Positions 36,764-46,210 of a stretch of 64,000 nucleotides of DNA are shown piece by piece (positions within the stretch are counted from its first letter, which is position 1; every line of letters begins with the position of its first letter). The stretch comes from Gammaproteobacteria bacterium (lineage in GTDB: Bacteria > Pseudomonadota > Gammaproteobacteria > CAIRSR01). The stretch covers positions 1 through 64,000 of the forward strand of contig CAUYTY010000250.1 in the NCBI GenBank assembly GCA_963575655.1, given 5' to 3'. A program made the position numbers and the translations under genes. The notes beneath the pieces were generated by a model. That model worked only from the letters and a program-made list of their open reading frames with translations, did not search any database and was not told the DNA's origin.

Positions 36764-37579
36764 TTAATGCGCAGGTGGTGTTAGTGATTGGGTATTGGAG
36801 GTCTGAGGGGGGGTGGTTGAGGAAATACGTGTCCCGATCTCCCCGATAACCATACCCAAGGCAGTAATGCGTTCCTCTTGGCGTGCCCCCAGGACCCGAA
36901 CGGATTCTCGTTCAAGTGCCAGAGTCTGTTCCAATGCGGTGAGACGCGCTGCTACCTCGCGCAGAGGCACCCCCTGATCCAAAGTTATTGATTGTACTAT
37001 GGCAGTGGTAACGCTTATGGCTTTTTCGATCCCCTCTAGGCGCTTTTCAAGGGTGCTTATCTGCCGTTCATTGGCTTCGTAGAAGTGGCGTAGCACCATC
37101 TCTAATCGTTCGCCGGCTTGGCGCGCCTGTTGTTCTTGGAGTTGCAGTACGAGTTGGTTTTGCGCCGGCAGCGTGGTAGTGGGCGTCCAGGTTTTACCGG
37201 AAAAGATGCCCGAGGAGATTGCCTGAATTAGGATAATCCCCCCCAGTAGAAGGATAACGGCGTACTGAATCGCTAAATGTAGATTGGCGCGCAGCAGGAT
37301 CGCGCGGGACGGGTGATCTTTCATATTCATGGCTAGGTCTATTGCCTGTTCGATCTCTTGATTGTCTGGTTGAATGGTTTGGATCGATTGCCAATGCTCA
37401 ATGGCTGCATCAAATTGCCCCTGTTGAACAAGGATCCGACCTCGTAACAATCCCGCTCGAACCGGATCATCGGCGGAGAAGGGGAGGGTATCCAATAAGG
37501 TGAGCGCAGCCTGGTATTGGCCAATGGCCGCGAGACGTTCGGCCTCGATGAAGATCGGTCGGGCATCGATAAAAGTCAT
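36764..37579 (-). CDS. membrane protein with N-terminal TPR and C-terminal coiled coil
   Basis: 271 residues. TPR-like helices come first (FIEAERLAAIGQYQAALTLL, GRILVQQGQFDAAIEHWQSI; about 8-80), then one membrane span (about 103-125, YAVILLLGGIILIQAISSGI), then a long coiled coil (about 145-250) with EANERQISTLEKRLEGIEKA. With the TPRs in the cytoplasm it could anchor the Hsp70 encoded 36 bases upstream to the membrane; this topology and role are inferred. The ribosome site GGTGAG is weak, and translation may be coupled. Confidence 0.75.
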   Translation of the reverse strand: MTFIDARPIFIEAERLAAIGQYQAALTLLDTLPFSADDPVRAGLLRGRILVQQGQFDAAIEHWQSIQTIQPDNQEIEQAIDLAMNMKDHPSRAILLRANLHLAIQYAVILLLGGIILIQAISSGIFSGKTWTPTTTLPAQNQLVLQLQEQQARQAGERLEMVLRHFYEANERQISTLEKRLEGIEKAISVTTAIVQSITLDQGVPLREVAARLTALEQTLALERESVRVLGARQEERITALGMVIGEIGTRISSTTPPQTSNTQSLTPPAH

Positions 37580-37615
37580 TACTCACCATTTGCCTACAAA
37601 GGCCTTTAAAGCTGA

Positions 37616-40237
37616 TTAGGAAAGAACTAGCGAGGGTATCTTCCCTCCCTTTTTTGCGAGCAGGCGTTCTTTGCATGGCCCAGTGGACATACATTCTTCT
37701 ATCCATGAACGCATATCGGGGATTACCTTATCGATACGTTTGATATATTGATTGAGACGTGCCACATCTTCCTTGGTGAGTGCCTCGACGCCTCCCTTTT
37801 CTTCCAAAGAGTCCCAAAAGTTATCGGCCTCGTGGACCAAACTGACCTGTGCAGCGGGACCTTCGTGACCACCCGCCGCCAATACCCTTATTAATAACTG
37901 TTCGTAGGGCCAGGCGCGAACCTCATTATCTAACTCGCCCAGTTCTTTTTCCAATTGGTTTTGATTGGCGCCGATGCTGGTGTATTCGCGACGGATAAGG
38001 ATGAGACGATTCTTATGGCGTCGAGCAGTAGCAACGACCTCAGGGTCTTTATTTTTCTCTACTGCATCAACGATTCTCCCCAGGTCTTCCATCAGGGTTT
38101 CAATGCGTTTACTTTGTTGGACGCGTTGGAGATAGAGGATAGTCCCTTTCATTTCCGCGAGGTGTTGTTGGGCACGCCATTGATTGCCAACACGCTCACT
38201 GCCCTCGATTTGTTGGGCGCGGTGGAGATCTCGTGCAATACTCTGTTCGGCTTCTTGTTCATCCAATTTCGCGAGTACCCGTTCTACCTCGAGATTGCGC
38301 TTACGGCTCTGGATATCACGGATCCACTTGAGATCATTGCTGATATCCTTGAGTTGGGCAGTCAATTCCTCAATCGTCGCGGGGGGTGCGTCGGTTTTGG
38401 TGAATTCGGCGTCAAAGTCTTCACCAAGGATCTGGACATAGGCAGAGATAGTGATCTTCTGAGAGCCATCTGATTCCAGTTTTACGTCTACCTCGGCACC
38501 AGCGGGGAGGTCGCGAGTGACGCGACGGTCGTCTCCCTTAATAACGAGCGTTCCTACGGGGACTGCGCATTCCAGATATTCCTCTTCCTCGCCTACAATA
38601 TTCAGTACCGAGGCCACCGCCGGGATCCACAAAACATCCTCGTTGTTACCTTTGTGGAGTGGTTTGGTAGTTTTGAATCGGCGCCGGCCATGAGCGGGTA
38701 GGGCAGCGCCACGCTGAATTAACGCGATAGCACTGCCATCGGCGGTGCCAATACGTAATGAGGTGGGTTGTTGATTCTTTGGGGGGGTAATATAGGGATA
38801 CCAGATACGAGGTCCCTCTTCCCGTACACAGATCTGACCCTCTTGGTCGTAGATAGTTGTGACGAATGTGGACAGGAAGGGTTTCCCTTTATCTGCGAGC
38901 AGGAGATCGACCTCAAATAGTCCATTTTGTTCTAAGGGCAGGCGCCCACTGCACCAGAGATTATCGTCACGGGTAACTTCTACCGAAAGGCCGGTTAGGG
39001 ATACATCCTCACCCCCCACCATGCCCATGAGACGATAGGTTGATAGGCTAGAATGGGCGTCGGCTTGGAGGTTGATCGTCATCTGCCCGCGCTTTTCTTT
39101 TTCCTTTTTCCGAGCATTGGCGGGATGCGGAATGGTTGCCGCGTAGATCGCTGCACCTTGAGCTACGGCCGTCATGGGGTCGATACGATCGAGCAGTGGA
39201 ATGCCGAGACGTTCCTCCAAGACCTGTCTTACATAGGGGGTCTTAGTGGGGCCGCCTACTAGAATGACCGAATCGATTTGCTCATTTCGTAGTTTCTGGC
39301 GTTCCAATAGAGTTTCGCATACCTGTGCCGCTCGGGCTACGTCGGGGGTAATAAGGCGTTCATAGGTTTCGCGAGTGATTTCCATATCGACGTGAATTGG
39401 TTTTCCGTCATCATCGCAGCATAGATCCATTTCCAATTTGGCGCTACGTTGGGTGGAGAGTTTGATCTTCAGGTCCTCAATGCGGAGCCGGAGCCGTCCA
39501 CGGTCTTGAGAAAAACGGTCGCTACACTGGAATTGCTCCATGGGATGCTGCTGGGACAATTGGGACAGGATGTATTCGTAGAGGGTATGGTCGAAATTAC
39601 GACCGCCGAGATAGTTATCGCCCGCATGGCCATCTTCGAGTACGCGCATTTCCCCTTTACGTACTACGACCAGGGAGACATCCAGGGTTCCCCCCCCCAG
39701 GTCGAAGACCATCCATTGCGCGCGTTCGTCTGAGGCATTGAATCCATAAGCGAGGGCGGCCGCCACCGGTTCCTGGAGAAGTTCAAAGTGATGTAGTCCC
39801 GCCAATTCGGCGGCGCGACGGGTTCCTTCCACTGCGGCTTGGTCAAACATTGCCGGTCTGGTGATGATTGCAGATTCGGGGCGTTCTCCCATATCGCGCT
39901 GGCAGAGGTCGAGGAGTTCGCCAATAACCAAACCACCTAATTCAGGTCCGGTGAGAGTTTTACCGGACGCAGGGAATTTATATTCGATGTTACGACCGAT
40001 ATCAGGTTTGTATTCGCCTGCGCCACTACCCTCGCTCTCGGGTAGGGTCAACAAGGATTCTCGTGCCGACTTGCCTACGTATTTCGTCCCGCGCTTGGTA
40101 AAATAGACGAACGAAGGCATTACCAGCTCCGTGGGGCTAGGTCCTATTACCCATACGCCACTTGCCTCCATCACTGCGATGGCCGAATTACTGGTGCCGT
40201 GGTCAATGCCGATGTTTACAAAGCGGTTGCTGGACAT
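37616..40237 (-). CDS. Hsp70-family protein, non-canonical
   Basis: 873-residue Hsp70 homologue, longer than DnaK (about 640). The ATPase domain is complete: phosphate-1 loop IGIDHGTSNSAIAV, connect-1 LQEPVAAALAYGF, phosphate-2 loop FDLGGGTLDVSLVVV, and the adenosine motif VILVGGPTKTPYVRQVL. The usual substrate domain is replaced or diverged (about 400-610), and the C-terminal 230 residues are largely coiled coil (EELTAQLKDISNDLKWIRDI; EVERVLAKLDEQEAEQSIAR). It is the second gene of a four-gene minus-strand cluster with a GrpE-like gene upstream and TPR and secreted-protein genes downstream. The phosphate-2 loop is encoded over a run of nine G. Confidence 0.92.
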   Translation of the reverse strand: MSSNRFVNIGIDHGTSNSAIAVMEASGVWVIGPSPTELVMPSFVYFTKRGTKYVGKSARESLLTLPESEGSGAGEYKPDIGRNIEYKFPASGKTLTGPELGGLVIGELLDLCQRDMGERPESAIITRPAMFDQAAVEGTRRAAELAGLHHFELLQEPVAAALAYGFNASDERAQWMVFDLGGGTLDVSLVVVRKGEMRVLEDGHAGDNYLGGRNFDHTLYEYILSQLSQQHPMEQFQCSDRFSQDRGRLRLRIEDLKIKLSTQRSAKLEMDLCCDDDGKPIHVDMEITRETYERLITPDVARAAQVCETLLERQKLRNEQIDSVILVGGPTKTPYVRQVLEERLGIPLLDRIDPMTAVAQGAAIYAATIPHPANARKKEKEKRGQMTINLQADAHSSLSTYRLMGMVGGEDVSLTGLSVEVTRDDNLWCSGRLPLEQNGLFEVDLLLADKGKPFLSTFVTTIYDQEGQICVREEGPRIWYPYITPPKNQQPTSLRIGTADGSAIALIQRGAALPAHGRRRFKTTKPLHKGNNEDVLWIPAVASVLNIVGEEEEYLECAVPVGTLVIKGDDRRVTRDLPAGAEVDVKLESDGSQKITISAYVQILGEDFDAEFTKTDAPPATIEELTAQLKDISNDLKWIRDIQSRKRNLEVERVLAKLDEQEAEQSIARDLHRAQQIEGSERVGNQWRAQQHLAEMKGTILYLQRVQQSKRIETLMEDLGRIVDAVEKNKDPEVVATARRHKNRLILIRREYTSIGANQNQLEKELGELDNEVRAWPYEQLLIRVLAAGGHEGPAAQVSLVHEADNFWDSLEEKGGVEALTKEDVARLNQYIKRIDKVIPDMRSWIEECMSTGPCKERLLAKKGGKIPSLVLS

Positions 40238-40283
40238 GATCTATCAATGATTTGGTTTGTGGCGGACACGGAAGAAGCTACAT

Positions 40284-40374
40284 TAATCCAAGTTGCACCT
40301 AGCATGTTTTTCTCCCCTCTCCCAGGAGCGAGGGGCTTTTTTGTTTCTCACCGCATAGGTGGTGACTTGGGTTA
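40284..40374. repeat. family A palindromic repeat, degenerate short form
   Basis: TAATCCAAGTTGCACCTA at one end and the TAGGTGGTGACTTGGGTTA type at the other, with TTTCTCACCGCAT and a CTCCCAGGAGCGAGGGGC centre. It lies between the Hsp70 gene and the second GrpE-like gene. Confidence 0.75.
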
Positions 40375-40436
40375 ATTAAAAGGCGGTAATCATTCATTCC
40401 TTACTCCCGCGGAAAGGGAGTAAATGATGAATTCGA

Positions 40437-40979
40437 TCATGGCGGTCTGGCCACGATACCCCGAGCAGTTTGAATCAGTCGTCCCCGTAGGAATACCGCC
40501 GGGTGTTCGCAAACAACAATCTTGGCAATAGTCAGAGACGGATCGACCTCTGCCGGGGAAATATTCTCGAAGTCGAGTCTCCCTTCATGATAGTCCTGGC
40601 CGGTTAGATCGAAGTATTCAATGCCTTTTTGTTCGAATGCCTGTTGAAGATATTCCACAGAGGTTCGTAAACGGCGTACTTGGCGTGGTGGGTCTGCCAT
40701 TCGCTCCAATTGTGTCAGGTGTGACACGAGACGAAAATGTTCGTTGCAGAGGTCTTTTACAAAATCTTCGGTGATCCCATCACTGTGTCTCGTCAAACGT
40801 TGTCGATGCTCCTCCATCACGCTGTCCGCAGAGGCGAGGACCGTAATTGCGGCCCAAGGTGCGGCCACTTGCCACGTCACCGCAGCGGATGGCGTGATTC
40901 GAAATGGCGCAGGGAAACTTCGTTGATAGGCCCCCGCTAAAAAGCGTCGCAGGCGAGAGGCAACGTATTGTAGAGACAT
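40437..40979 (-). CDS. Hsp70-associated protein, possibly GrpE-like
   Basis: 180 residues from the ATG at 40979 (MSLQYVASRL). The middle is helical (EEHRQRLTRHSDGITEDFVK, RLRTSVEYLQQAFEQKGIEY). The end, FENISPAEVDPSLTIAKIVV followed by RGRLIQTARGIVARP, looks like the small beta domain of GrpE-type exchange factors that finish with a G-x-V-x-x-A-x-V strand. It lies upstream of the Hsp70 gene on the same strand, separated by a repeat. The resemblance is weak and it could be an unrelated Hsp70-linked protein. Ribosome site poor. Confidence 0.6.
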   Translation of the reverse strand: MSLQYVASRLRRFLAGAYQRSFPAPFRITPSAAVTWQVAAPWAAITVLASADSVMEEHRQRLTRHSDGITEDFVKDLCNEHFRLVSHLTQLERMADPPRQVRRLRTSVEYLQQAFEQKGIEYFDLTGQDYHEGRLDFENISPAEVDPSLTIAKIVVCEHPAVFLRGRLIQTARGIVARPP

Positions 40980-41022
40980 GCACCCAGCCAAAGTCAGCCA
41001 AAGAGAATGAATGAGAAAAGAC

Positions 41023-41190
41023 TAACCCAAGTTTGCTACCTAGTGTTTGGCCAAAAACTATCTTGATTTTGTAACCCTCCGGGTTGCAGAACATAAATCA
41101 GGGTTTGGCCAGGCACTACCTAACGTGCTTTTCTCCCTTCTCTCTTCGGGAGAGGGACCTTTTTTCACCGCATAGGTGGCAACTTGGGTA
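41023..41190. repeat. compound family A repeat with nested hairpin
   Basis: Outer ends TAACCCAAGTTTGCTACCTA and TAGGTGGCAACTTGGGTA. Nested inside (about 41048-41120) is a hairpin whose arms include TTTGGCCAAAAACT and GTTTGGCCA around TAACCCTCCGGGTTGCA, similar in plan to the hairpin at 49735-49811. The region 40980-41283 holds no gene. Confidence 0.75.
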
Positions 41191-41283
41191 AAGATTAATG
41201 GCCGCCAGTCAAATTGTTACCCAGTTACGCAACGGTGCAACCCATCGAAAGCGGCGCTGATGTTGAGTTTCTTTCGTCTGTTT

Positions 41284-42135
41284 CTAGTGCAATAGATTGA
41301 GCAGACGTTTGCGGTAACGTATTGCCAAATCGCTATCGGCACCGAGGAGGTCGAAGATGGTCAGCAGTGCTTTACGTGCCCCATCGTCACGGAATTTGCG
41401 GTCGCGACGTACAATCTCCAATAGGTTCTCCATGGCGTTGAGGTAATCCTTCTCCAAAGTTTGGAGGGTTGCCAGGCGATAGCGAGCTTCATGGTTGATT
41501 GGGTCGTCGGTTAGGACGGTTTCCAGGGCTAGGCGGTCTGCACTCTGCGCGACCTCGGCCAGGTCGAGAAATCCGATCAGCGAGCGCAGCTCGGGTTGGG
41601 TATCGGGTAAAGCACGCAGGATGCCTCTTGCCTCTTCCAATTCACCCCGCGCCATGAACAGACGGGCCAAATCAAGTTGTATCGCATTATTGGTAGGTTC
41701 TAACTCTAAGGCCTGACGTAGATACAGCAGGGCAGTATCCAGATCTCCCTGTTGTTGCATGGCGACCGCTTGTTGGCGCAATTGTTCGGACTTTCGTTCA
41801 ATGTGTCGATCGAGATAGCCGCGTACCGTACTTTCGGGTTGAGCCCCCATAAATTCTTCCACCGCCTTACCGTGACGAAAGATCTTGACGGTCGGTAGGC
41901 TGCGTACCCCGTATTGCTGGGCGAGTTCTCGTTCTTGGTCGGTATTTACCTTGGCCAAGAGAAACTTGCCTTGATATTCCTTGGCAAGTTTGGCGAGCAT
42001 CGGCATCAGCACTTGGCAGGGATTGCACCAAGCTGCCCAGAAATCCACCACCACCGGGACCTTCTGCGATTGGTCGAGGACCAACGCGGGAAAGGTGTTC
42101 AGAGTAACGTTGAAGACGAAAGAATTGTCTGCCAT
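41284..42135 (-). CDS. cnoX: thioredoxin-TPR co-chaperone CnoX (YbbN)
   Basis: Holdase that protects proteins from oxidation and passes them to DnaK/GroEL. 283 residues, equal to the E. coli protein. A thioredoxin domain (1-110) with the site FWAAWCNPCQ (Cys37, Cys40) is followed by TPR-like helices (AVAMQQQGDLDTALLYLRQA; LARLFMARGELEEARGIL). E. coli CnoX has a serine at the first cysteine position; this one keeps both cysteines and may be redox-active. The ATG at 42135 comes one base after the mltD stop (TGATATG), so translation is coupled; longer in-frame starts lie inside mltD. Confidence 0.93.
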   Translation of the reverse strand: MADNSFVFNVTLNTFPALVLDQSQKVPVVVDFWAAWCNPCQVLMPMLAKLAKEYQGKFLLAKVNTDQERELAQQYGVRSLPTVKIFRHGKAVEEFMGAQPESTVRGYLDRHIERKSEQLRQQAVAMQQQGDLDTALLYLRQALELEPTNNAIQLDLARLFMARGELEEARGILRALPDTQPELRSLIGFLDLAEVAQSADRLALETVLTDDPINHEARYRLATLQTLEKDYLNAMENLLEIVRRDRKFRDDGARKALLTIFDLLGADSDLAIRYRKRLLNLLH

Positions 42136-42136
42136 A

Positions 42137-43678
42137 TCAAGAGCGTTTGCGATTGGTTCGGGAGGTATGTTGGTTACTGGCCAATTTGGAAGCGGAATGA
42201 TGATGTGCTTCCTGATGTTGCGCCTTGGTGTGGTGTCCACCGTGCGCTAGTACGGTTGCCTTTACGTTGCCGTGTCTGCTGGTGTGCTTATCCGCGCTAT
42301 GGTGGCTCTTGGCTAGAGTGACCGGGGTTTTCCCCATAGACAAGGTGAGTCGTTGACCGGGGCGTAGGTTAGCGCGTGGTTTGAGGTGATTCCAAGCCAT
42401 GATCTCTTTTACCTCAACCCCGGCGGCGTGGGCCAGGCTGCCGAGGGTATCACCACGGCGTACCACATGAACCTTGGGCGGGGAGGGGTGTGTAGCGGCT
42501 CGTTCTACCACGGGTCGTTCCGCAATCGATCGTTCCGACGCTCGCTCGACTACTTCGGCTGCTGCCTCTGGTAGGGAAACGTCACTTACCGTGGGGAAGG
42601 GGGAAAGTTCTTTGGGGTCAATTGCAGCAAGGCGTTCCTCGAAGGCTTGGGCCTGACGTGCGGGCAATAATAAATTACCCCCGTCGCTATCGGTCTTGCC
42701 ATTGCGATAGGCTGGGTTGAGGCGTTGTACCTCTTTCAGTGGGACATCGGCGATGAGTGCTACCCGTGCCAAATCCACCTGATAATCAACCTTGACAGGG
42801 GTTACCGGCATGTCTCGCAGGGTTTTGAGTTGTACCCCGTAGTTCTGAGGTTCGGCGACCAGAGCGGCTAGCCCCAGGATGCGGGGTACGAAGGTACGAG
42901 TCTCCGCTGGAAGGTCCAGGGACCAGAAGTCGGTGGGCCTGCCATGGGCAATATTCCGTTCGATAGCATGGGCGACGTTAAGCTCGCCACAGTTGTAGGC
43001 AGCCATGGTAAGCAGCCAATCACCCCCGAAATCGTCGTTGAGTTTCTGGAGGTAATTCAGCGCGGCGTTGGTAGAGGCGAAGACATCGCGACGGCCGTCG
43101 TAGTGTTGATTGAGGTCCAGCCCCCAGCGTCGCGCTGTTCCGGGGATGAGTTGCCACAGTCCCGCCGCCTGACGGGGTGAAGTGGCCCGAGGTTCATAGG
43201 CGCTCTCGATTGCGGGCAGCAGTGCCACCTCTACGGGCATGTTACGTCGCTGTACCTCTCCCAGTACGAAATTGATGTAAGGCTCGGCGTGCTCCGACAT
43301 ATGATCCAAGAAGCGTGGATTACGCGCGTAGAAATTAGCCTCTTTCTGAATACGGGGATGGCTGGGGTCCACCAGGGTCAGCTTATCCCCGAGGGTGTCC
43401 CATAAACTGGCATGATTTTCTGGCTGGTCAGTATTTTCGTCGTGCTCCGGCGGTGGCGTAGCAGCAAACCAGCGATTGAACCCTAACCCCCTGACGCCAC
43501 GTTGAACCGGCTCGGGTACCGATTTTTTCCACCAGGCAGTCAACCAATCGGTCCGGGCACTCTCCCCTTCCCCATCTTGGGCCAGGGAACTTTCGTCACC
43601 CGGGTGGGCCGGGTTGACCGAACAGCCAGAGAGATTGAACATCAATAACGAAGACAAAGTTAATACGACTTTTTTCAT
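42137..43678 (-). CDS. mltD: membrane-bound lytic murein transglycosylase D with LysM
   Basis: Cleaves peptidoglycan glycan strands, forming anhydro-muropeptides. 513 residues: lipoprotein signal peptide (MKKVVLTLSSLLMFNLSGC, lipid Cys19), an SLT domain with catalytic Glu in LLPAIESAYEPRATSPRQAA, GLWQLIPGTARRWGL and MAAYNCGELNVAHAI, a middle region, and one clear LysM domain (VHVVRRGDTLGSLAHAAGVE). The tail is rich in His, Ser and Lys. The ATG at 43678 starts the signal peptide; a TTG six codons earlier is less likely. It is divergent from the yafS-like/rnhA/dnaQ genes, as in E. coli, but gloB is missing between them. Confidence 0.95.
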   Translation of the reverse strand: MKKVVLTLSSLLMFNLSGCSVNPAHPGDESSLAQDGEGESARTDWLTAWWKKSVPEPVQRGVRGLGFNRWFAATPPPEHDENTDQPENHASLWDTLGDKLTLVDPSHPRIQKEANFYARNPRFLDHMSEHAEPYINFVLGEVQRRNMPVEVALLPAIESAYEPRATSPRQAAGLWQLIPGTARRWGLDLNQHYDGRRDVFASTNAALNYLQKLNDDFGGDWLLTMAAYNCGELNVAHAIERNIAHGRPTDFWSLDLPAETRTFVPRILGLAALVAEPQNYGVQLKTLRDMPVTPVKVDYQVDLARVALIADVPLKEVQRLNPAYRNGKTDSDGGNLLLPARQAQAFEERLAAIDPKELSPFPTVSDVSLPEAAAEVVERASERSIAERPVVERAATHPSPPKVHVVRRGDTLGSLAHAAGVEVKEIMAWNHLKPRANLRPGQRLTLSMGKTPVTLAKSHHSADKHTSRHGNVKATVLAHGGHHTKAQHQEAHHHSASKLASNQHTSRTNRKRS

Positions 43679-43856
43679 AAACTGATTTTCCCCCAACCCT
43701 TTATGTATTTTTAGGCTGCAATAATACTACATAATATTGTGCAATACTCCCCGATGGGGAGCAATCTCTATCCGCAGGTAATTCTGTCTGAGGGCTGGTC
43801 GCTGCCCTGGAAGCGACGGTATCCTGTGGCTATTCGCTTACCTAGGTTGCCCTCTA

Positions 43857-44639
43857 ATGAAGACCACCCTCCCGACTCCGCTTCCCGTCGAGACTGTGTA
43901 TGCCCGCCTGCGGGAGTGGTACCGCCAGATCCCGGGTCGGCTGGTGTTGCAGGCCGAGCGCGGCCAGTTGGACGCTTTACTGCCCTCCTTACCTGGGAAT
44001 CGAATTGTTCAGATCGGTTGTTTGGGCGAGTCTGCCCTGTTGGCCTGTAGTCAGATTCCCCATCGGATAGTGGTAGATCCTGGGGTGAATGCCTCAGACG
44101 TGGGGCCGGACCTCTACGCCTGTGCCGATGCCCTGCCGTTCGATACGGAGAGTCTCGATGTTTTGGTGCTGCCCCATACCCTGGAATTTGAAGGTGACCC
44201 GCACGGGGTGTTGCGTGAGGTCAATCGAGTCTTGGCCCCCGAAGGACATCTGGTCATTATTGGTTTTAACCCTTGGGGACTATGGGGGTTATGGCGAATG
44301 TTCTGGAAACGGCGTGGGGAACCACCCTGGTGTGGTTGTTTTTTAGGATTGTCGCGACTTTACGATTGGCTTTCCCTGTTGGACTTTCGGGAGGTTCACA
44401 CCCGCTACTTTTTTTTCCGCCCACCCTTGCAGCGTGAGGCGCTGATGCGCACCTTGACTTTTTTGGAGGTGCCTGGTGGTCGTTGGTGGCTTCCGATTAG
44501 TGGCCTCTATTTGGTGGTTGCCCAGAAGCGGGTTGCTACCATGACGCCTATCCGTTTGCGTTGGCCAAAGGTCTATTCGCGCGCGCCTAACCTGTGTTGG
44601 GTAGAACCTACTGCCTCTGAGGTTGGGCATGGCCAATGA
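43857..44639 (+). CDS. SAM-dependent methyltransferase, YafS-like
   Basis: 260-residue class I methyltransferase domain: [15 protein letters not shown] (motif I-like), [26 protein letters not shown], and [20 protein letters not shown]. Its position upstream of rnhA and dnaQ, divergent from mltD, matches E. coli yafS, whose substrate is not established. Motif I lacks the full GxGxG, so SAM binding may be unusual. The 3' end overlaps rnhA by 11 bases, indicating an operon. Confidence 0.88.
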   Translation: MKTTLPTPLPVETVYARLREWYRQIPGRLVLQAERGQLDALLPSLPGNRIVQIGCLGESALLACSQIPHRIVVDPGVNASDVGPDLYACADALPFDTESLDVLVLPHTLEFEGDPHGVLREVNRVLAPEGHLVIIGFNPWGLWGLWRMFWKRRGEPPWCGCFLGLSRLYDWLSLLDFREVHTRYFFFRPPLQREALMRTLTFLEVPGGRWWLPISGLYLVVAQKRVATMTPIRLRWPKVYSRAPNLCWVEPTASEVGHGQ

Positions 44640-45075
44640 GGTGGAGATCTACAGCGATGGGGCCTGTCGTGGCAATCCAGGACCCGGCGGTTGGGCCGCT
44701 GTACTGCGTTATCAGGAGCACGAGAAGCGTCTGTCGGGGGCAGAACGCCATACAACCAATAATCGTATGGAGCTGATGGCGGCCATTCAAGGTTTAGAGG
44801 CCCTGCGTCGCCCCTCTAGGGTGTGCTTGTATACTGATTCCCAATATGTTCAAAAAGGTATTACCCAATGGGTAGCAAATTGGAAACGTAATGGATGGCG
44901 TACCAAAGGTTCTGGCCCCGTGAAAAATGTCGATCTATGGCTGCGTTTGGATACTGTTTGTACCCTTCATCAGGTGGACTGGCGCTGGGTACGTGGTCAT
45001 TCCGGAAATAGCGGTAATGAACTGGTCGACCAGATCGCGAATACCGCCATCGATGAAATGCTCAAATCAAAATAA
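44629..45075 (+). CDS. rnhA: ribonuclease HI
   Basis: Degrades RNA in RNA:DNA hybrids. From the ATG at 44629 (GAGG six bases upstream) the protein has 148 residues, and every active-site residue sits at the E. coli position: Asp10 ([12 protein letters not shown]), Glu48 (NRMELMA), Asp70 (YTDSQYV), His124 ([10 protein letters not shown]) and Asp134. It overlaps the methyltransferase gene and precedes dnaQ. Confidence 0.98.
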   Translation: MANEVEIYSDGACRGNPGPGGWAAVLRYQEHEKRLSGAERHTTNNRMELMAAIQGLEALRRPSRVCLYTDSQYVQKGITQWVANWKRNGWRTKGSGPVKNVDLWLRLDTVCTLHQVDWRWVRGHSGNSGNELVDQIANTAIDEMLKSK

Positions 45076-45203
45076 GATTGGGTATTGCTAAGAGTAATTC
45101 AGGGAAAGTTCGTCGGAAATTTCTAGAAGATCTTTCTTGTAAAGTTTAGAGAAAAACTCTTTATTTTTCGCCCTGGATTAGGCTTGAGTTTTTGGAGATT
45201 GGT

Positions 45204-45932
45204 ATGCGTCAGATTGTGTTAGATACCGAGACTACTGGTCTTGAGCCGAGTGCGGGGCACCGAATTATCGAGATCGGATGTATTGAATTAGTGGATCGTC
45301 GCCTGACGGAGCGACGCTGGCACACCTATCTCAACCCTGACCGTAAGGTTGATGCGGGCGCCGCAGCGGTTCATGGTATTACCGATGATGTCTTGGTGGG
45401 TAAGCCGCGTTTTAGTGATGTTGTCGAGAGCCTGATTGAATTCATCCACGGGGCGGAATTGATCATCCATAATGCACCCTTCGATCTAGGTTTTCTGAAC
45501 AACGAATTGCGTCTGCTCGGTGGGAAGTGGAAGAAAATTGAGAATCTCTGCCCGGTGGTAGATACTCTGGTAATGGCGCGAAATCTCTATCCGAATCAGA
45601 AGAATAATCTGGATGCTTTATGTAAGCGTTATGGTATAGACAATTCGCACCGCAACCTCCACGGCGCCTTGCTCGATGCTGAGATACTGGTCGAGGTCTA
45701 TTTGGCCATGACCGGGGGGCAGGTTAGCTTATCGCTGGGAGGGGAGAGTGTGGGGCAGGTGCGTTCCCGTACGGCTACCCTGCGCCGGGTTTCCAGTAAT
45801 CGGCCGCGTTTATTGGTGCCTGCCCTTACCCCCCAGGAAGAAGTGGCCCACCAGGAACGGTTGGCGGTGATTGATAAAGCAAGTAGTGGAAAATGTCTGT
45901 GGCGACAATTAGAAGAAGCAGTTAACCCATGA
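45204..45932 (+). CDS. dnaQ: DNA polymerase III epsilon subunit (proofreading exonuclease)
   Basis: 3'-5' exonuclease of the replicative polymerase. 242 residues with Exo I VLDTETTGLEP, Exo II IIHNAPFDLGFLNNEL and Exo III-epsilon NLHGALLDAEILVEVYLAMT, followed by the linker that binds the alpha subunit. The ATG at 45204 has GGAG six bases upstream; a TTG four codons earlier lies on the ribosome site itself. Unlike E. coli, rnhA and dnaQ are transcribed in the same direction here, 128 bases apart. Confidence 0.97.
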   Translation: MRQIVLDTETTGLEPSAGHRIIEIGCIELVDRRLTERRWHTYLNPDRKVDAGAAAVHGITDDVLVGKPRFSDVVESLIEFIHGAELIIHNAPFDLGFLNNELRLLGGKWKKIENLCPVVDTLVMARNLYPNQKNNLDALCKRYGIDNSHRNLHGALLDAEILVEVYLAMTGGQVSLSLGGESVGQVRSRTATLRRVSSNRPRLLVPALTPQEEVAHQERLAVIDKASSGKCLWRQLEEAVNP

Positions 45933-45970
45933 GAGAGTTTTGCTCTTACTATTCGCCCCGTCTGATTATT

Positions 45971-46063
45971 TAACCCAAGTTGCTACCTATGCGGTGAGAA
46001 AAGAAAAAGCCCCTCTCCCCCCGGGAGAGGGGAGAAAAGCGCGCCAGGTAGCAACTTGGGTTA
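45971..46063. repeat. family A palindromic repeat, intact short form
   Basis: Best-preserved 93-bp copy: ends TAACCCAAGTTGCTACCTA and its approximate complement TAGCAACTTGGGTTA preceded by CCAGG, inner TGCGGTGAGAAA, and a palindromic centre CCCCTCTCCCCCCGGGAGAG. It lies just after dnaQ and may act as a terminator-like hairpin. Confidence 0.88.
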
Positions 46064-46210
46064 TTTATGGTGCGGGACTAGCGAGGTAAACGACAAAGCT
46101 CGTCAATGCGAATACTGTAATCGTTCTCCCTTTCCGTTGAGAAACGGGATGAATAGCTAGCGAATACCAAGGCTTCATGATTGCCAAAGAACTATAGAGG
46201 GTAGAGTGTT

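Noticed and set aside
45076-46210. tRNA gene near dnaQ, as in E. coli (aspV)
   Set aside because: No cloverleaf or CCA-ended tRNA sequence was found around dnaQ; a palindromic repeat occupies the gap.
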